A stretch of 64,000 bases of DNA from Clostridiaceae bacterium JG1575 (lineage in GTDB: Bacteria > Bacillota > Clostridia > Clostridiales > Clostridiaceae), in NCBI GenBank assembly GCA_002838815.1, contig LQGW01000052.1, positions 281,161 through 345,160 on the forward strand. The letters run 5' to 3'. This document shows positions 1 through 8,616 of the stretch, piece by piece; within the stretch, counting starts at the first letter, position 1; each line of letters starts with the position of its first letter. The position numbers and the translations under genes are program-made. The notes beneath the pieces are model-generated. The model worked only from the letters and a program-made list of their open reading frames with translations, was not told the DNA's origin and did no database searches.

Positions 1-273
1 TTTATTGATCCGTGCCCGAAGATCCTGGCAAGCCCGGAATACGGGTTTGCGGAATGCTTCAATGCGAACTTCCTCATTGGTTTTGGGATTGCGCCCAACC
101 CGAGGAGCTCGGTCTTTGACTTCAAAGGTCCCAAAGCCCGTAATCTGGACTTTTTCTCCTTCGACTAACGTGTCCTTCATTGTATCCACAATGAGGCAAA
201 CAATTTCTTCGGTCCTTTTTTTGGACATGGATGTTTGCTGAGCCATGTACGCTACTACATCGGTTCGGTTCAT
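1..273 (-). CDS. hup: HU family DNA-binding protein (3' end cut by window edge)
   Basis: Small basic histone-like protein that bends and compacts DNA. All 91 visible codons are open and the stop lies just past the left edge, so nearly the whole protein is present (HU is usually about 90 residues). The start MNRTDVVAYMAQQ follows a GGGGGT ribosome binding site. The central GFGTFEV segment and the GRNPKT DNA-binding arm, followed by FRKPVF, are diagnostic of the HU/IHF fold. It ends an unlinked minus-strand run and is separated from hslO by 76 bases, so it probably has its own promoter in that gap. Which HU/IHF subgroup it belongs to cannot be told. Confidence 0.95.
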   Translation of the reverse strand, partial: MNRTDVVAYMAQQTSMSKKRTEEIVCLIVDTMKDTLVEGEKVQITGFGTFEVKDRAPRVGRNPKTNEEVRIEAFRKPVFRACQDLRARINK

Positions 274-349
274 TCGATATACCCCCTGATTTAATGGTTT
301 ATACCTAATGAGTATAATTATGGACAGCCTAAAATAGATTACAATTTGG

Positions 350-1255
350 TTACAATTTGGTCGTTTTTGCAGCGCTTTCGGACAAAATTATTCCAATGTC
401 CTCATGGGAGAAGCGATAATGCTTGCCACAGAAGTGACACGTCAACTCTTCTTCTTTGCCTTCCTCATATAAATTCTGAAGTTCCCTTTGGCCCAAAGAT
501 ATCAGCGCTGCTTCGACCCGTCCCCGGGAACAGTCGCATTCGTAGCGTGGCGTTTTGCGTTCTTGAATTTTTAGATCCATGCCAAAGAGTAAGTCCTCTA
601 AGATCTCCTCCATACTCTTTCCCTCGGCCAACAGGCTGGTCAAAGGCCGCATCTCTTCCACGCGGTAGGTCAAAAGATCGGCGAGCATAGGATCGTGACC
701 GGGCATCATCTGAAGGAGAATGCCACCGGAGGCTTTGATGGTGTGGTTCACATCCACCAAAACGCCCAAAATCACAGCCGAAGGCGTCTGCTCGGACACC
801 GTATAATAATACGCGATGTCTTCGGCAATCTCCCCGGTGAAAATCGGAACACTGGATACGTAGGGCTCCTTTAGGCCCATGTCCATGATCACCGTGAGGC
901 GTCCTTCTTTCCCTACGGCGCCGGAAACATCGAGTTTTCCGTTTTCTTTTTTGGGTAAATCCACGCTCGGATTCCCAAGGTAGCCTTTCACAGCAAGGTT
1001 TCGGCCCGAAGTCACAAGGCACCCTTGGGCCGGACCGTCTCCTTTAATCTGTAAGGTCAGCCGATCCTTGGCGTTCTTTAACACCGACCCCATGAGTAGG
1101 CCGCCCGTAAGCATTCGACCGAGGAGCGCAGAGCCCGTGGGGGCCGTATCATGGATCTTGCGCGCCTCTTCCACCAAGGTTTTGGTATCCGCCGCAAGGA
1201 TGCGGATCATGCCCTCCTGGGCTGTGGCTCTAATGAGTTCATCCATCTTATTCAT
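350..1255 (-). CDS. hslO: Hsp33 redox-regulated chaperone
   Basis: Cytosolic holdase chaperone activated by oxidative unfolding. The 301-residue length is normal. The C-terminal zinc switch is visible: C240 and C242 in a CDC motif, then C273 and C276 in CHFC, matching the Cys-X-Cys...Cys-X2-Cys pattern that binds zinc when reduced and forms disulfides when oxidised. The N-terminal part (MDELIRATAQEGMIRI) matches the family core. Its start codon overlaps the end of the upstream methyltransferase by 8 bases, so the two are translationally coupled. Confidence 0.96.
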   Translation of the reverse strand: MNKMDELIRATAQEGMIRILAADTKTLVEEARKIHDTAPTGSALLGRMLTGGLLMGSVLKNAKDRLTLQIKGDGPAQGCLVTSGRNLAVKGYLGNPSVDLPKKENGKLDVSGAVGKEGRLTVIMDMGLKEPYVSSVPIFTGEIAEDIAYYYTVSEQTPSAVILGVLVDVNHTIKASGGILLQMMPGHDPMLADLLTYRVEEMRPLTSLLAEGKSMEEILEDLLFGMDLKIQERKTPRYECDCSRGRVEAALISLGQRELQNLYEEGKEEELTCHFCGKHYRFSHEDIGIILSESAAKTTKL

Positions 1256-1985
1256 TCTCCTTTAAAAGGACCAAGACGCCGCGTTGGGTCTTTGAGGTCC
1301 AGGGTTCTTCTTCATAATCGTCGCTTTGGTGGAGCACTTGAAAGCCCACCGCTTGTGCGAGTTTGATCATTTCGTCCCGTTCGTGTAAGTAGAGGCGCTG
1401 CTCTTCGATGACGCGTCGATAAAGCCCCTCTTTCGTACGAACGAAGCTGTTGATTTCAAGGTCCAAATGACCCTCACTTAATTCATTCTCCCAAACATGG
1501 AAGTAGTCCTCGTCGTCGTATACGTAGGTCCGACACTGGGCCATGGCCCGAAGCTTTGCCGGGGTGGAGCAGTCCAAAAGCAGGAGCCCCCGTTTTTTGA
1601 GATTGCCGTAACTTTTTGAAAAATAGTCCTTAAGCTCTTGCAACGTCAGATAATTGACGACGTCCAAGACCGATAGGATGCTATCAAATTGACCGGGCAT
1701 GGAAAATTCAGAAGCGCAGACTTGCAAAAAAAGCGGAACCATGGGCGGTTTGAACTTGGGTCGAGCCAGGGCCAGCATATCCCGGGAGGGATCGCAAAGA
1801 ATCATTCGTTCAAACACGCCCAGAAGCTGCGCAGAAGCGTTGCCCGTACCGCACCCCATGTCAAGGAGGGTGCCCCCCGAAAGCTTGGCTTGCTTCATGC
1901 GGCGGCGAAGATAGGTCCGCATTCTTTGGTAGTCAAAATCTTCTTTGATTTTCGCCTCGTAAATCTGTGCAAATTCCTGATACAT
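1248..1985 (-). CDS. class I SAM-dependent methyltransferase
   Basis: Predicted soluble methyltransferase of unknown substrate, 245 residues from the chosen start. The AdoMet-binding motif I is LLDMGCGTG, about 40 residues from the start, followed by an acidic end of strand 2 (ILCDPS) and the motif around SVLDVVNYL. I chose the ATG at 1985 because an AAGGAG site lies nine bases upstream and the MYQEFAQIYE opening is usual for these proteins. An in-frame ATG at 2090 would add 35 residues without a family match. It overlaps hslO by 8 bases. The substrate (small molecule, tRNA or protein) cannot be decided. Confidence 0.88.
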   Translation of the reverse strand: MYQEFAQIYEAKIKEDFDYQRMRTYLRRRMKQAKLSGGTLLDMGCGTGNASAQLLGVFERMILCDPSRDMLALARPKFKPPMVPLFLQVCASEFSMPGQFDSILSVLDVVNYLTLQELKDYFSKSYGNLKKRGLLLLDCSTPAKLRAMAQCRTYVYDDEDYFHVWENELSEGHLDLEINSFVRTKEGLYRRVIEEQRLYLHERDEMIKLAQAVGFQVLHQSDDYEEEPWTSKTQRGVLVLLKENE

Positions 1986-2108
1986 CAGCGCGTTCTCCTT
2001 CGTCCAAAGCAGCAACTCCGCGGCTTCGAAGGCCTGCTTTCTTGGGGCGTCTGCCCATTTCTTTATTAATGATCTCCTCATTATACACAAGATTTGCGCC
2101 GCGCGGGG

Positions 2109-2152
2109 AAAAAACGCCCTCAGCGAACAAGGCCCCCGAAGGGGCCCTGTTC
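2109..2152 (-). terminator. rho-independent terminator of the large YflT-domain gene
   Basis: A 12-bp stem with one mismatch (arms 2125-2136 and 2141-2152, tetraloop-like centre) lies directly after the stop codon of the 508-residue gene. On the minus strand it is followed, after ten bases, by a run of six T. Confidence 0.7.
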
Positions 2153-2154
2153 AT

Positions 2155-3681
2155 TTACGATGGGGAAAAGGGTTCACGGTGGTTGCTGGGATCCTCTTTC
2201 TCCAGGGGATCGTTTAAGCCAAGTTCGTTCTCATCCCATAGATCGGAGGGTTTGATGGCGACTTTACCCGACATCTCCTCCACTTCTCGGGCGATGTCTT
2301 CGTAATCTTTTTTGAAATCCTCCCCCTCGATCTTGAACGCTTTTCGGGGATCTTCCTCATGCATCTCTTGCTGGAGTTCTTCGGCCTTCATGGCTTCATC
2401 CTTTCGGATCTTTGTAAGTTCGTCCTCCGCTTTTTCCGAGGTGTGATCCCATTGGGCTTTGGCGGCATCTAAGGTGTGCGCCCACTCTTTTTTTGCCGGA
2501 TCCTCCGAGGCTTCTTCCTTAGGAAGGTCCTGGTCCACAGCAGCTTTTGGATCCTTCAAAGTTTCCCAAGTGGCATCCCCTTCCCAACTTTCAGGCTCAG
2601 AGAGTTCGGGCTTTTGGGTGGCAGGAAGTTCTTCCTCGAAGGAGAGAGGCCGCGTCGTCGGATCCTTAGCTTCAGGATGCATCATCGGATCCTCGTTCGG
2701 CCGATCGCTGCCCAAAACAATGGGCGCAGGGCTTGGCGTTTCCCCATCCAAGACGATGGGGGGCGCCTGCGGCTCGGGAACCTCCAGAGGGTCCATGGGC
2801 TTTTGCGGTGCCTGGAGGATGTCGCTGGGCTGCTCCAACGCTGGACGCATCGAGGCGGCCTCTTCTCCTAAATCTTTCGAGGGCTTCTCTTGCATCGGTT
2901 CTTGCTCTGCGACTGGGGCTCGATTGACGTCCCGCACTATTTTATTGAGATCACCTCTTAGAAAATCACCCTTCAAAACATCCTGAACAAAGGGGTCTTT
3001 GCGGATTTCATCGGCTGATAAGGATTCGTCCTTTGAAGAAACGAGTTCTTGAGGCTCTTGGATCAGAGGGTCCGATTCCTTGGGCGGCTGTTTGAGCGAC
3101 TCTTCCCGCATCTCTCGCTCAAGATCGGTGAGCCCTTCTTGCAAGTTGTCCTTGGCCGTGCGGAACTTTTCATACCCCTGGGGCTCTTCGGGGGGCGCTG
3201 GCACATCGGCAAAGGCGGTACCAGTATTCATGGCCCGTCCGCCCGAGACGATTTCTTCCTCCAAGACCCGACGATCCGGGGCCGGGGCGTCGGAGTCCGA
3301 AGAGGTCCAATCCTCGCGGTCGAAGTCCCGCGCCAAATCATCGGCGACGGTGTCTTCATGGGTGAAGCCCTGGACGTAGAGCAAAATGGCGCCTCCTTCC
3401 AGTTCTTTCATATAGTCGCTGCGTTCCTCTTCGGTGAAGCCCATCCGATCGAAGATGTCCTCGAAGGTGTCTTCACCAGAAATGAACTCCTTGAAGCGAT
3501 CCCACAGAGATTTGTCTTGATCCTCTTCCAGGGTTTCAACGTTTCGTATGCTTTGAAGGTGGCTATCGTCTTTGGCATAAACGTGAATGTCACTTTCCCG
3601 GAACCCTTGTCGTTTGAGTTCGGCTACTCGCTGCAGCACCTCTTCGGGACTGCGGAACGATTCGATGTTTTTGGAATTCAT
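2155..3681 (-). CDS. YflT-domain (general stress protein 17M-like) protein with long acidic tail
   Basis: Residues 1-105 form a YflT/GSP17M-type domain (opening with a sequence block about avoiding flexible 'SPEEVLQRVAELKRQGF' and a GG-ILLYV strand near residue 100). The remaining ~400 residues are very acidic, rich in Pro, Glu, Asp and Lys, with no transmembrane segment and no recognisable fold. Residues around 270-330 contain two PIVL-type proline-rich repeats. The start is supported by a GAGGAGGAAG site. The gene has its own terminator. A shorter paralogue of the same N-terminal domain lies immediately upstream, which suggests tandem duplication followed by acquisition of the tail. In Bacillus, YflT is a sigma-B general stress protein of unknown biochemical role; the function here is inferred only at that level. 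Confidence 0.8.
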   Translation of the reverse strand: MNSKNIESFRSPEEVLQRVAELKRQGFRESDIHVYAKDDSHLQSIRNVETLEEDQDKSLWDRFKEFISGEDTFEDIFDRMGFTEEERSDYMKELEGGAILLYVQGFTHEDTVADDLARDFDREDWTSSDSDAPAPDRRVLEEEIVSGGRAMNTGTAFADVPAPPEEPQGYEKFRTAKDNLQEGLTDLEREMREESLKQPPKESDPLIQEPQELVSSKDESLSADEIRKDPFVQDVLKGDFLRGDLNKIVRDVNRAPVAEQEPMQEKPSKDLGEEAASMRPALEQPSDILQAPQKPMDPLEVPEPQAPPIVLDGETPSPAPIVLGSDRPNEDPMMHPEAKDPTTRPLSFEEELPATQKPELSEPESWEGDATWETLKDPKAAVDQDLPKEEASEDPAKKEWAHTLDAAKAQWDHTSEKAEDELTKIRKDEAMKAEELQQEMHEEDPRKAFKIEGEDFKKDYEDIAREVEEMSGKVAIKPSDLWDENELGLNDPLEKEDPSNHREPFSPS

Positions 3682-3794
3682 GGATCTTCCTCCTCATGAG
3701 CCCATGGGTGGGCTTTTGTTGCTGTAACTTATTATACGGAGGGGATTTTACGGTTTTATGAGAAAAAATCCCTGCGACCGCCATAGTTATAAAC

Positions 3795-3850
3795 GCCAAA
3801 AACAGCGAAAACGAGCCGAAAAGGCGCCTCCTTCGGCGTTTCGGCTCGTT
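3795..3850 (-). terminator. rho-independent terminator of the short YflT gene
   Basis: A perfect 12-bp inverted repeat (3810-3821 with 3839-3850), extended by inner GGCG pairs, is followed on the minus strand by TTTTCGCTGTTTTT. It lies 75 bases beyond the stop at 3925 and separates the short YflT gene from the long one. Confidence 0.8.
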
Positions 3851-3924
3851 CATTCTCTTCATATTGTTCGTCTTTTGGTAACGTTTATGTCCTCCATATT
3901 CATGAAAGGCATAGAAAATTCAGC

Positions 3925-4263
3925 TTATAATTCATCGTGGGCGATGATGAGCAGTAACTTCCCGGCCTCCAGGGCCTCCAAGGATTTTTCCGTCTGTTCT
4001 GAGGGCAGGCCCAGCCGTTCAAAGGCCGATCCAAACTCTTGCTCTGCGCCGACAAAATTACGAAGCTTACTCCAAAGCGTGCGCTCTTCGGCAAACCCCG
4101 GCTCGTCGGAAAGGTTCTCCATGTGCCCCTGCAAGTTGTCGATCTGTCCGCCCTTGGCCACCACATACATATCCGTATCGTGGAAGCCATCGCATTTGAG
4201 TTGATCGATTCGAGCGACCACTTCTTCTTGAGTGTTGAAGATCTCCACTTTATTTTTTAGCAT
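3925..4263 (-). CDS. short YflT-domain general stress protein
   Basis: A 112-residue stand-alone YflT/GSP17M-type domain. It aligns along its whole length with residues 1-105 of the neighbouring 508-residue protein: both have EEV.xRIxxLKxxGFxxxD near residues 13-32, LW.KxxxFxGxE in the middle and a hydrophobic LLLI/ILLY strand near the end. No signal peptide or membrane segment is seen. The start follows AGAGGTG. It has its own promoter and terminator, so the two paralogues can be expressed separately. The biochemical role is unknown. Confidence 0.8.
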   Translation of the reverse strand: MLKNKVEIFNTQEEVVARIDQLKCDGFHDTDMYVVAKGGQIDNLQGHMENLSDEPGFAEERTLWSKLRNFVGAEQEFGSAFERLGLPSEQTEKSLEALEAGKLLLIIAHDEL

Positions 4264-4285
4264 CCGTTCACCTCTTGCTCCGCGC

Positions 4286-4305
4286 CCTCCAAAATACTTT
4301 GGAGG
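4286..4305 (-). promoter_or_regulatory. hairpin in the leader of the short YflT gene
   Basis: A perfect 8-bp inverted repeat (CCTCCAAA / TTTGGAGG, loop of 4) in the 5' leader, about 13 bases upstream of the ribosome binding site. Its role is unknown. It has no U-run, so it is not a terminator. Confidence 0.45.
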
Positions 4306-4333
4306 ATGTGACGTATTGTTGGTTGGTGCCTAT

Positions 4334-4363
4334 ATTATGCCCCGATCAAGAGGGGTTATGCAA
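4334..4363 (-). promoter_or_regulatory. sigma-A-type promoter of the short YflT gene
   Basis: Minus-strand TTGCAT (4358-4363) and CATAAT (4334-4339) with an 18-base spacer, giving a leader of about 65 bases. Confidence 0.55.
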
Positions 4364-4400
4364 TCGCTATTTTTCCCAATCCCTTGGGAGACGCCGGCAC

Positions 4401-5114
4401 TCAAAGCGTTGGGGAGGCGCTCCTTCGTGGAGGTTCAACCGTCGGGTGAAACGAGAGGCTCACAGCGCGGGCTCCTTTTTTGTGTGGGGCGTTCAGACGC
4501 TGCACTTGTTCAATCTTTGAAAGACTCACTTCATAGGCCGTACAGGTTATCGGGGTGCCTTCTTCTTTGGTTTTTTGATAAGCTCTGCTTTGGAAGCGAC
4601 CGATGAGCGACAAGCAGTCTCCCACTTGCAGATCCTTGGCCAGACGAGCGTTTCGACCCCAGGCAATGACGGGGATGTAATCGGATTTTCCAAAGGATCG
4701 ATTGACCGCCAACAAAAGATCGGCGATCTCTCGACCAAAGGGCGTCGTACGAAAAACGGGCTTTTTGCAGACATATCCTTCCAATTCGATGCGGTTGGGG
4801 TCTTCGAAATCGGTCGTGGGAGCCTCCAGAACACGGGCAAATACCGTGAGGATCAACTTATTGCGTCCACTTAGGTACTTATTGTAGCTGCGAAGAGATC
4901 CTTGCACCGAAATGAGCGCACCCTTTTGCACCGCATAACGGTCCAAAAGATGCTCCGAGACCGTGACCGGGATCACATCGCATTGGTCGCTGAGACGGCA
5001 CACCCGCATCGTGAATTGCGAAAATCGTTCCCCCACCATCTCATGGCTGAACAAAGGGTCCGTCACAACCACGCCGCAGAGCTGGATGTCGTTGGTGTTG
5101 AGATGTTTTTCCAT
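4401..5114 (-). CDS. double-OB-fold single-stranded DNA-binding protein
   Basis: A 237-residue protein with two tandem SSB-type OB folds: residues 8-95 (LCGVVVTDPLFSH...) and 107-200 (ELEGYVCKKPVFRTTPFGREI...). The second holds the stronger SSB signature with AWGRNA near its centre. It lacks the acidic DDDIPF-type C-terminal tail used by housekeeping SSB to recruit partners, ending instead in a basic, Ser/Pro-rich stretch. I recognise this layout from clostridial double-domain SSB proteins, so it is probably a paralogue acting beside the classical SSB. The start follows a GGGGGAAAC purine stretch, which is a weak ribosome binding site. It is monocistronic with a good promoter. Confidence 0.85.
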   Translation of the reverse strand: MEKHLNTNDIQLCGVVVTDPLFSHEMVGERFSQFTMRVCRLSDQCDVIPVTVSEHLLDRYAVQKGALISVQGSLRSYNKYLSGRNKLILTVFARVLEAPTTDFEDPNRIELEGYVCKKPVFRTTPFGREIADLLLAVNRSFGKSDYIPVIAWGRNARLAKDLQVGDCLSLIGRFQSRAYQKTKEEGTPITCTAYEVSLSKIEQVQRLNAPHKKGARAVSLSFHPTVEPPRRSASPTL

Positions 5115-5158
5115 GTTTCCCCCATATCCTTCTTTTTATCCTTCGTTGCGTCTTTACC

Positions 5159-5187
5159 ATAGTAACAAAATTTGTATTCGGTTTCAA
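5159..5187 (-). promoter_or_regulatory. sigma-A promoter of the double-OB SSB gene
   Basis: Minus-strand TTGAAA (5182-5187) and TACTAT (5159-5164), spacer 17, about 38 bases before the start codon. Confidence 0.65.
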
Positions 5188-5267
5188 TCTTTTTGACCCT
5201 TTTTTTCCGGGCAAACTCGCCTGTTTGTGCTATGATGGATTCATACTATTTTTAAGCGGAGGGATCT

Positions 5268-5807
5268 ATGCAGGATAATAAAAATAATGCAGAGAATAAA
5301 ATCCTCATTCTGTATGCCTTGGCCCAGGCCCGCTATGCCATGACCAAGCACGACTTGTCCATGATCATGTTGGATAATTTACTCATGAGCTATTACAATT
5401 TTTCCGACGCCATGTATGGCTTAAAGGATGGGCGCTTCATCCTGCTTGAAAACGACGGACTCAACGAATACGTGGAAATCACCGAATCCGGCCGCTCCAT
5501 GCTGGATCTGTTTTCTCCCAACATGGACATCCACAAACGATCCATGATCGACGTCTATATGGAAGAGATGAAGGATGAGCTCATCGACAAAAACACCATC
5601 CGCGCCACCTATCACCCCGTGGAAGACGATCGTTTCATGGTGGAGATCAGTTCAAAGGAAGGCCGCAAGGTGCTGTTCAACTTGGATATTGAGGTCGCCA
5701 CCAAGGAAGAGGCCGAGGCGATCTGCGCCAACTGGGAGCGAAATCCGGAAATCATTTATTATCAATTCTTAGCTCTTTTAAAAGGCCGCAAGGAAGAGCT
5801 CTTGTAA
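5268..5807 (+). CDS. DUF4364 family protein
   Basis: A 179-residue soluble protein of the clostridial DUF4364 family. The first ~80 residues look like a winged-helix module (ILYALAQARYAMTKHDLSMIMLDN, then YGLKDGRFI, then a TESG turn before LDLF), followed by an alpha/beta tail. The fold suggests DNA binding, but no regulatory target is established from the sequence. The start follows GCGGAGGGATCT. It is transcribed alone, divergently from the SSB gene, with a TGCTATGAT extended -10 at 5228-5236 and a strong terminator after it. Confidence 0.88.
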   Translation: MQDNKNNAENKILILYALAQARYAMTKHDLSMIMLDNLLMSYYNFSDAMYGLKDGRFILLENDGLNEYVEITESGRSMLDLFSPNMDIHKRSMIDVYMEEMKDELIDKNTIRATYHPVEDDRFMVEISSKEGRKVLFNLDIEVATKEEAEAICANWERNPEIIYYQFLALLKGRKEELL

Positions 5808-5843
5808 GGCTCCCTTCCAGAGCCTGCCCTTTCCTCGAGAGCG

Positions 5844-5880
5844 AAAAAGAACGCACCCCAAAAGGATGCGTTCTTTTTTT
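5844..5880 (+). terminator. bidirectional rho-independent terminator
   Basis: Stem AAAAAGAACGCA / TGCGTTCTTTTT with a 10-11-base loop and a T-run. The A-run on the left arm lets it also stop minus-strand transcription arriving from serS. It is followed by two tandem copies of TTTTTGCTGCTC (about 5876-5904) and a second hairpin (5905-5933) directly after the serS stop codon. Confidence 0.88.
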
Positions 5881-5934
5881 GCTGCTCTTTTTGCTGCTCT
5901 TTTTGATGAGGCTTGGATCTTGCGATCCTCATCC

Positions 5935-7230
5935 CTATTGGTTGTTCTTAGGCGGCGTCATGCGCGCCTTTCCGCCCATATAGGGTTGCAGCGCCGAAGG
6001 AATCAAAACGGAGCCGTCTTCTTGCAGATTGTTTTCCAAAAAGCCGATGAGCATCCGCGGCGGAGCCACCACAGTATTGTTTAAGGTGTGCGGGAAGTAC
6101 GTCTTTTTGCCGGCTTTCACACGGATGGCCAAGCGTCGCGCCTGGGCATCGCCAAGATTTGAGCACGAACCTACTTCAAAATATTTTTGTTGCCGGGGGC
6201 TCCAGGCTTCGACGTCCACGGATTTGACCTTCAAGTCGGCCAAATCCCCTGAGCAGCATTCCAATTTACGCACCGGAATGTCGAGGGTACGGAAAAATTC
6301 CACCGTCAAATTCGCCATGCGATGGAACCACTCCATGGATTCCTCGGGTGCGCAGATGACGATCATTTCCTGCTTTTCAAACTGGTGAACGCGGTAGAGG
6401 CCTCGCTCTTCAATGCCATGGGCGCCCACTTCCTTACGGAAGCACGGTGAGGAGGACGTAAGGGTTAAGGGCAGCTGCAGGGGGTCTAATACTTCATTGA
6501 TGAACTGACCGATCATGGAGTGTTCGGAGGTCCCGATGAGGTAGAGATCCTCCCCTTCCACCTTGTACATCATGTTGTCGCGCTCGGCGAAACTCATGAC
6601 GCCGTCCACCACATTGCTGCGAATCATGTAGGGTGGAATGCAGTAGGTGAACCCCTGATCGATCATAAAATCCCGGGCATAGGTCATGATGGCGGAATGC
6701 AGACGGGCCATATCGCCCTTTAAAAACCAAAAGCCGCTGCCTGAAGTTTTTCGGGCGCTGTCTAAGTTGGACCCGTCTAATCGCTCCACGATGTCCATGT
6801 GATAGGGCACTTCAAAGCTCGGAACCAGGGGCTCACCAAAACGCTCCACCTCTACATTCTCTTCATCCGAGCGACCAATGGGTACAGAGTCATCGATGAT
6901 TTGGGGAAGGACCATCATGCGTTCTTTGATGGCTGCTGAGAGATCCTTGGCTTTTGCTTCGAGGGCCGTCAGACGATCTGCATTCTCTTCGACTTGCTTT
7001 TTATTCGCCTCAATAGCTTCTTGGGAGCCGCTTCTCATGAGCTGTCCAATAGCCTTTGAGAGGGTTTTGCGCTCGAACTTTAATTGTTCCGATTCCGTCA
7101 AGGCGGCCCGGTAGCGAACATCAAGATCCAGGACCTCATCCACCAGGGGCAGCTTCTCTTCTTGGAATTTCTTTTTCAGGTTCTCTCGAACGAGCTCCGG
7201 CTCGCTTCGTAAGAGTTTAATATCGATCAT
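5935..7230 (-). CDS. serS: seryl-tRNA synthetase
   Basis: Class II aminoacyl-tRNA synthetase that charges tRNA-Ser. The 431-residue length is typical. The N-terminal ~110 residues form the tRNA-binding coiled coil (rich in Glu, Lys and Leu), and the catalytic domain follows with the FRKEVGAHGIEERGLYRVHQFEK motif 2 region and a conserved C-terminal motif 3 near the NTVVAPPRMLIGFLEN segment. The start follows AAGGAGATGG. It lies 69 bases after folC on the same strand and may be read from the valS/folC transcript. A GGCACCT...AGGTGCC hairpin occupies the gap. Confidence 0.97.
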   Translation of the reverse strand: MIDIKLLRSEPELVRENLKKKFQEEKLPLVDEVLDLDVRYRAALTESEQLKFERKTLSKAIGQLMRSGSQEAIEANKKQVEENADRLTALEAKAKDLSAAIKERMMVLPQIIDDSVPIGRSDEENVEVERFGEPLVPSFEVPYHMDIVERLDGSNLDSARKTSGSGFWFLKGDMARLHSAIMTYARDFMIDQGFTYCIPPYMIRSNVVDGVMSFAERDNMMYKVEGEDLYLIGTSEHSMIGQFINEVLDPLQLPLTLTSSSPCFRKEVGAHGIEERGLYRVHQFEKQEMIVICAPEESMEWFHRMANLTVEFFRTLDIPVRKLECCSGDLADLKVKSVDVEAWSPRQQKYFEVGSCSNLGDAQARRLAIRVKAGKKTYFPHTLNNTVVAPPRMLIGFLENNLQEDGSVLIPSALQPYMGGKARMTPPKNNQ

Positions 7231-7299
7231 GTTGCCATCTCCTTGTTTTTATCGTTTCGGGCACCTGGGTCTTGGAGGTCTAAGATGCGCCCGAGGTGC

Positions 7300-8616
7300 C
7301 TAATTGTCGTAGGGAACTGAAAAACGCGCCCGCATGACCCTGCGCAGATCCCCCACCATATAGAGGGACCCGGAGGCGATGATGAGATCCCCGTCCTCCA
7401 TTTCGTCCAAGGCCAGTTCCAATGCTTTGGGGTAGCTTTCTTCCCAGGTAACGTGGTCGTTGAACGATACGATGTAGTCGTAGAGGTCTTTGGCCAGGGA
7501 CGCTCTTACGGAATTGGGGGTGACGCAGATCACCGAGCGGGCGTCCCTGGCAATAAGATCCGCCATTTCATGGGTTTCTTTATCGGCCAAAATGCCCAAG
7601 ATCAAAACGTAGCGCCGATGCGGATAGTAAAAATCCAAGGAGCGCTTGAGTTGACGGATGCCGTCGACGTTATGTGCCCCATCGATGATGACCAAGGGAT
7701 CCCGAGAGAGAATCTCAAAGCGGCCCATCCAGCGGACTACCGAAAGCGCGGCAGCGGTCTTTTGGGGGGTCAACCGCTGGGCGCCTTGTTGCTGCAACGC
7801 TTCTAGGGCGCGTACGGCGAGGAGCGAATTCATCAGCTGGTGGATGCCCAAGAGGCGAAGCGAGGCCTGAAAATGCCAAGATCCTGCATGATACGCCACT
7901 TCCTGAATCCCCTCTTCCTCTCGGAAATGGATCAATTTGACTTCCTGCGGCAAGACAAAGGTCAGCGGAGCGCCCGTCGCCTTTGCTTTTGCGACGAGCA
8001 CTTGCTTGGCCTCTTCGCGCTGTGGGTAGGAGATGACCGGGGCCTTCTTAATGATGCCGGCTTTGGCCTTGGCAATTTCTCCGAGGGTATTGCCCAGTAC
8101 GTTCATGTGGTCGTAGCTGATGGAGGTGATGACGCTGAGGATGGGATCCACCACATTGGTGGAATCCAAATCCCCACCCAAACCCACTTCAATCACGCAG
8201 TAGTCCAGTGCTTCCTCTTTAAAATAGACGAACATCACTGCGGTGATGATTTCAAATTCCGTAGGGTGTTCCATGCCTTCATCCAGGCAGTTTTTTACCG
8301 CCGCCGCCACTTTTTCCGTGCAGCGAGCAAGGTCCTCATTGCTGATGTTTTTTCGGTTGATCTGAATTCGCTCGTTGAATTCTTCAATATAGGGAGACGT
8401 GTATAGCCCCACCCGATAGCCCGATTTCATGAGCGCTTCACTCATTATGGCTGCCACGGAGCCCTTCCCATTGGTCCCGGCGATATGAATGGCTTGGAGC
8501 GCTCGCTCCGGGTTCCCTAAATACTTCAGCATGCATTCCATACGGGCGAGACCCAGGTTTTGTCCGAATTTTTGGGTCCCAGTAATAAAGGCCATGGCCT
8601 CTTCATAGGTCATCAT
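7300..8616 (-). CDS. folC: bifunctional folylpolyglutamate/dihydrofolate synthase
   Basis: Adds glutamate to folates (and to dihydropteroate in bifunctional forms) using ATP; cytosolic. The P-loop HIAGTNGKGSVAA is near residue 45, and SYDHMNVLGNTLGEIAKAKAGIIK near 170-190 is the second nucleotide/Mg region with the carbamylated-lysine neighbourhood. DGAHNVDG near 315 starts the C-terminal Mur-ligase-type domain. The length of 438 is typical. Two ATGs stand in tandem; the first is preceded by AAGGA at good spacing. The valS-folC neighbourhood is a common gene order in Bacillota. Confidence 0.96.
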   Translation of the reverse strand: MMTYEEAMAFITGTQKFGQNLGLARMECMLKYLGNPERALQAIHIAGTNGKGSVAAIMSEALMKSGYRVGLYTSPYIEEFNERIQINRKNISNEDLARCTEKVAAAVKNCLDEGMEHPTEFEIITAVMFVYFKEEALDYCVIEVGLGGDLDSTNVVDPILSVITSISYDHMNVLGNTLGEIAKAKAGIIKKAPVISYPQREEAKQVLVAKAKATGAPLTFVLPQEVKLIHFREEEGIQEVAYHAGSWHFQASLRLLGIHQLMNSLLAVRALEALQQQGAQRLTPQKTAAALSVVRWMGRFEILSRDPLVIIDGAHNVDGIRQLKRSLDFYYPHRRYVLILGILADKETHEMADLIARDARSVICVTPNSVRASLAKDLYDYIVSFNDHVTWEESYPKALELALDEMEDGDLIIASGSLYMVGDLRRVMRARFSVPYDN

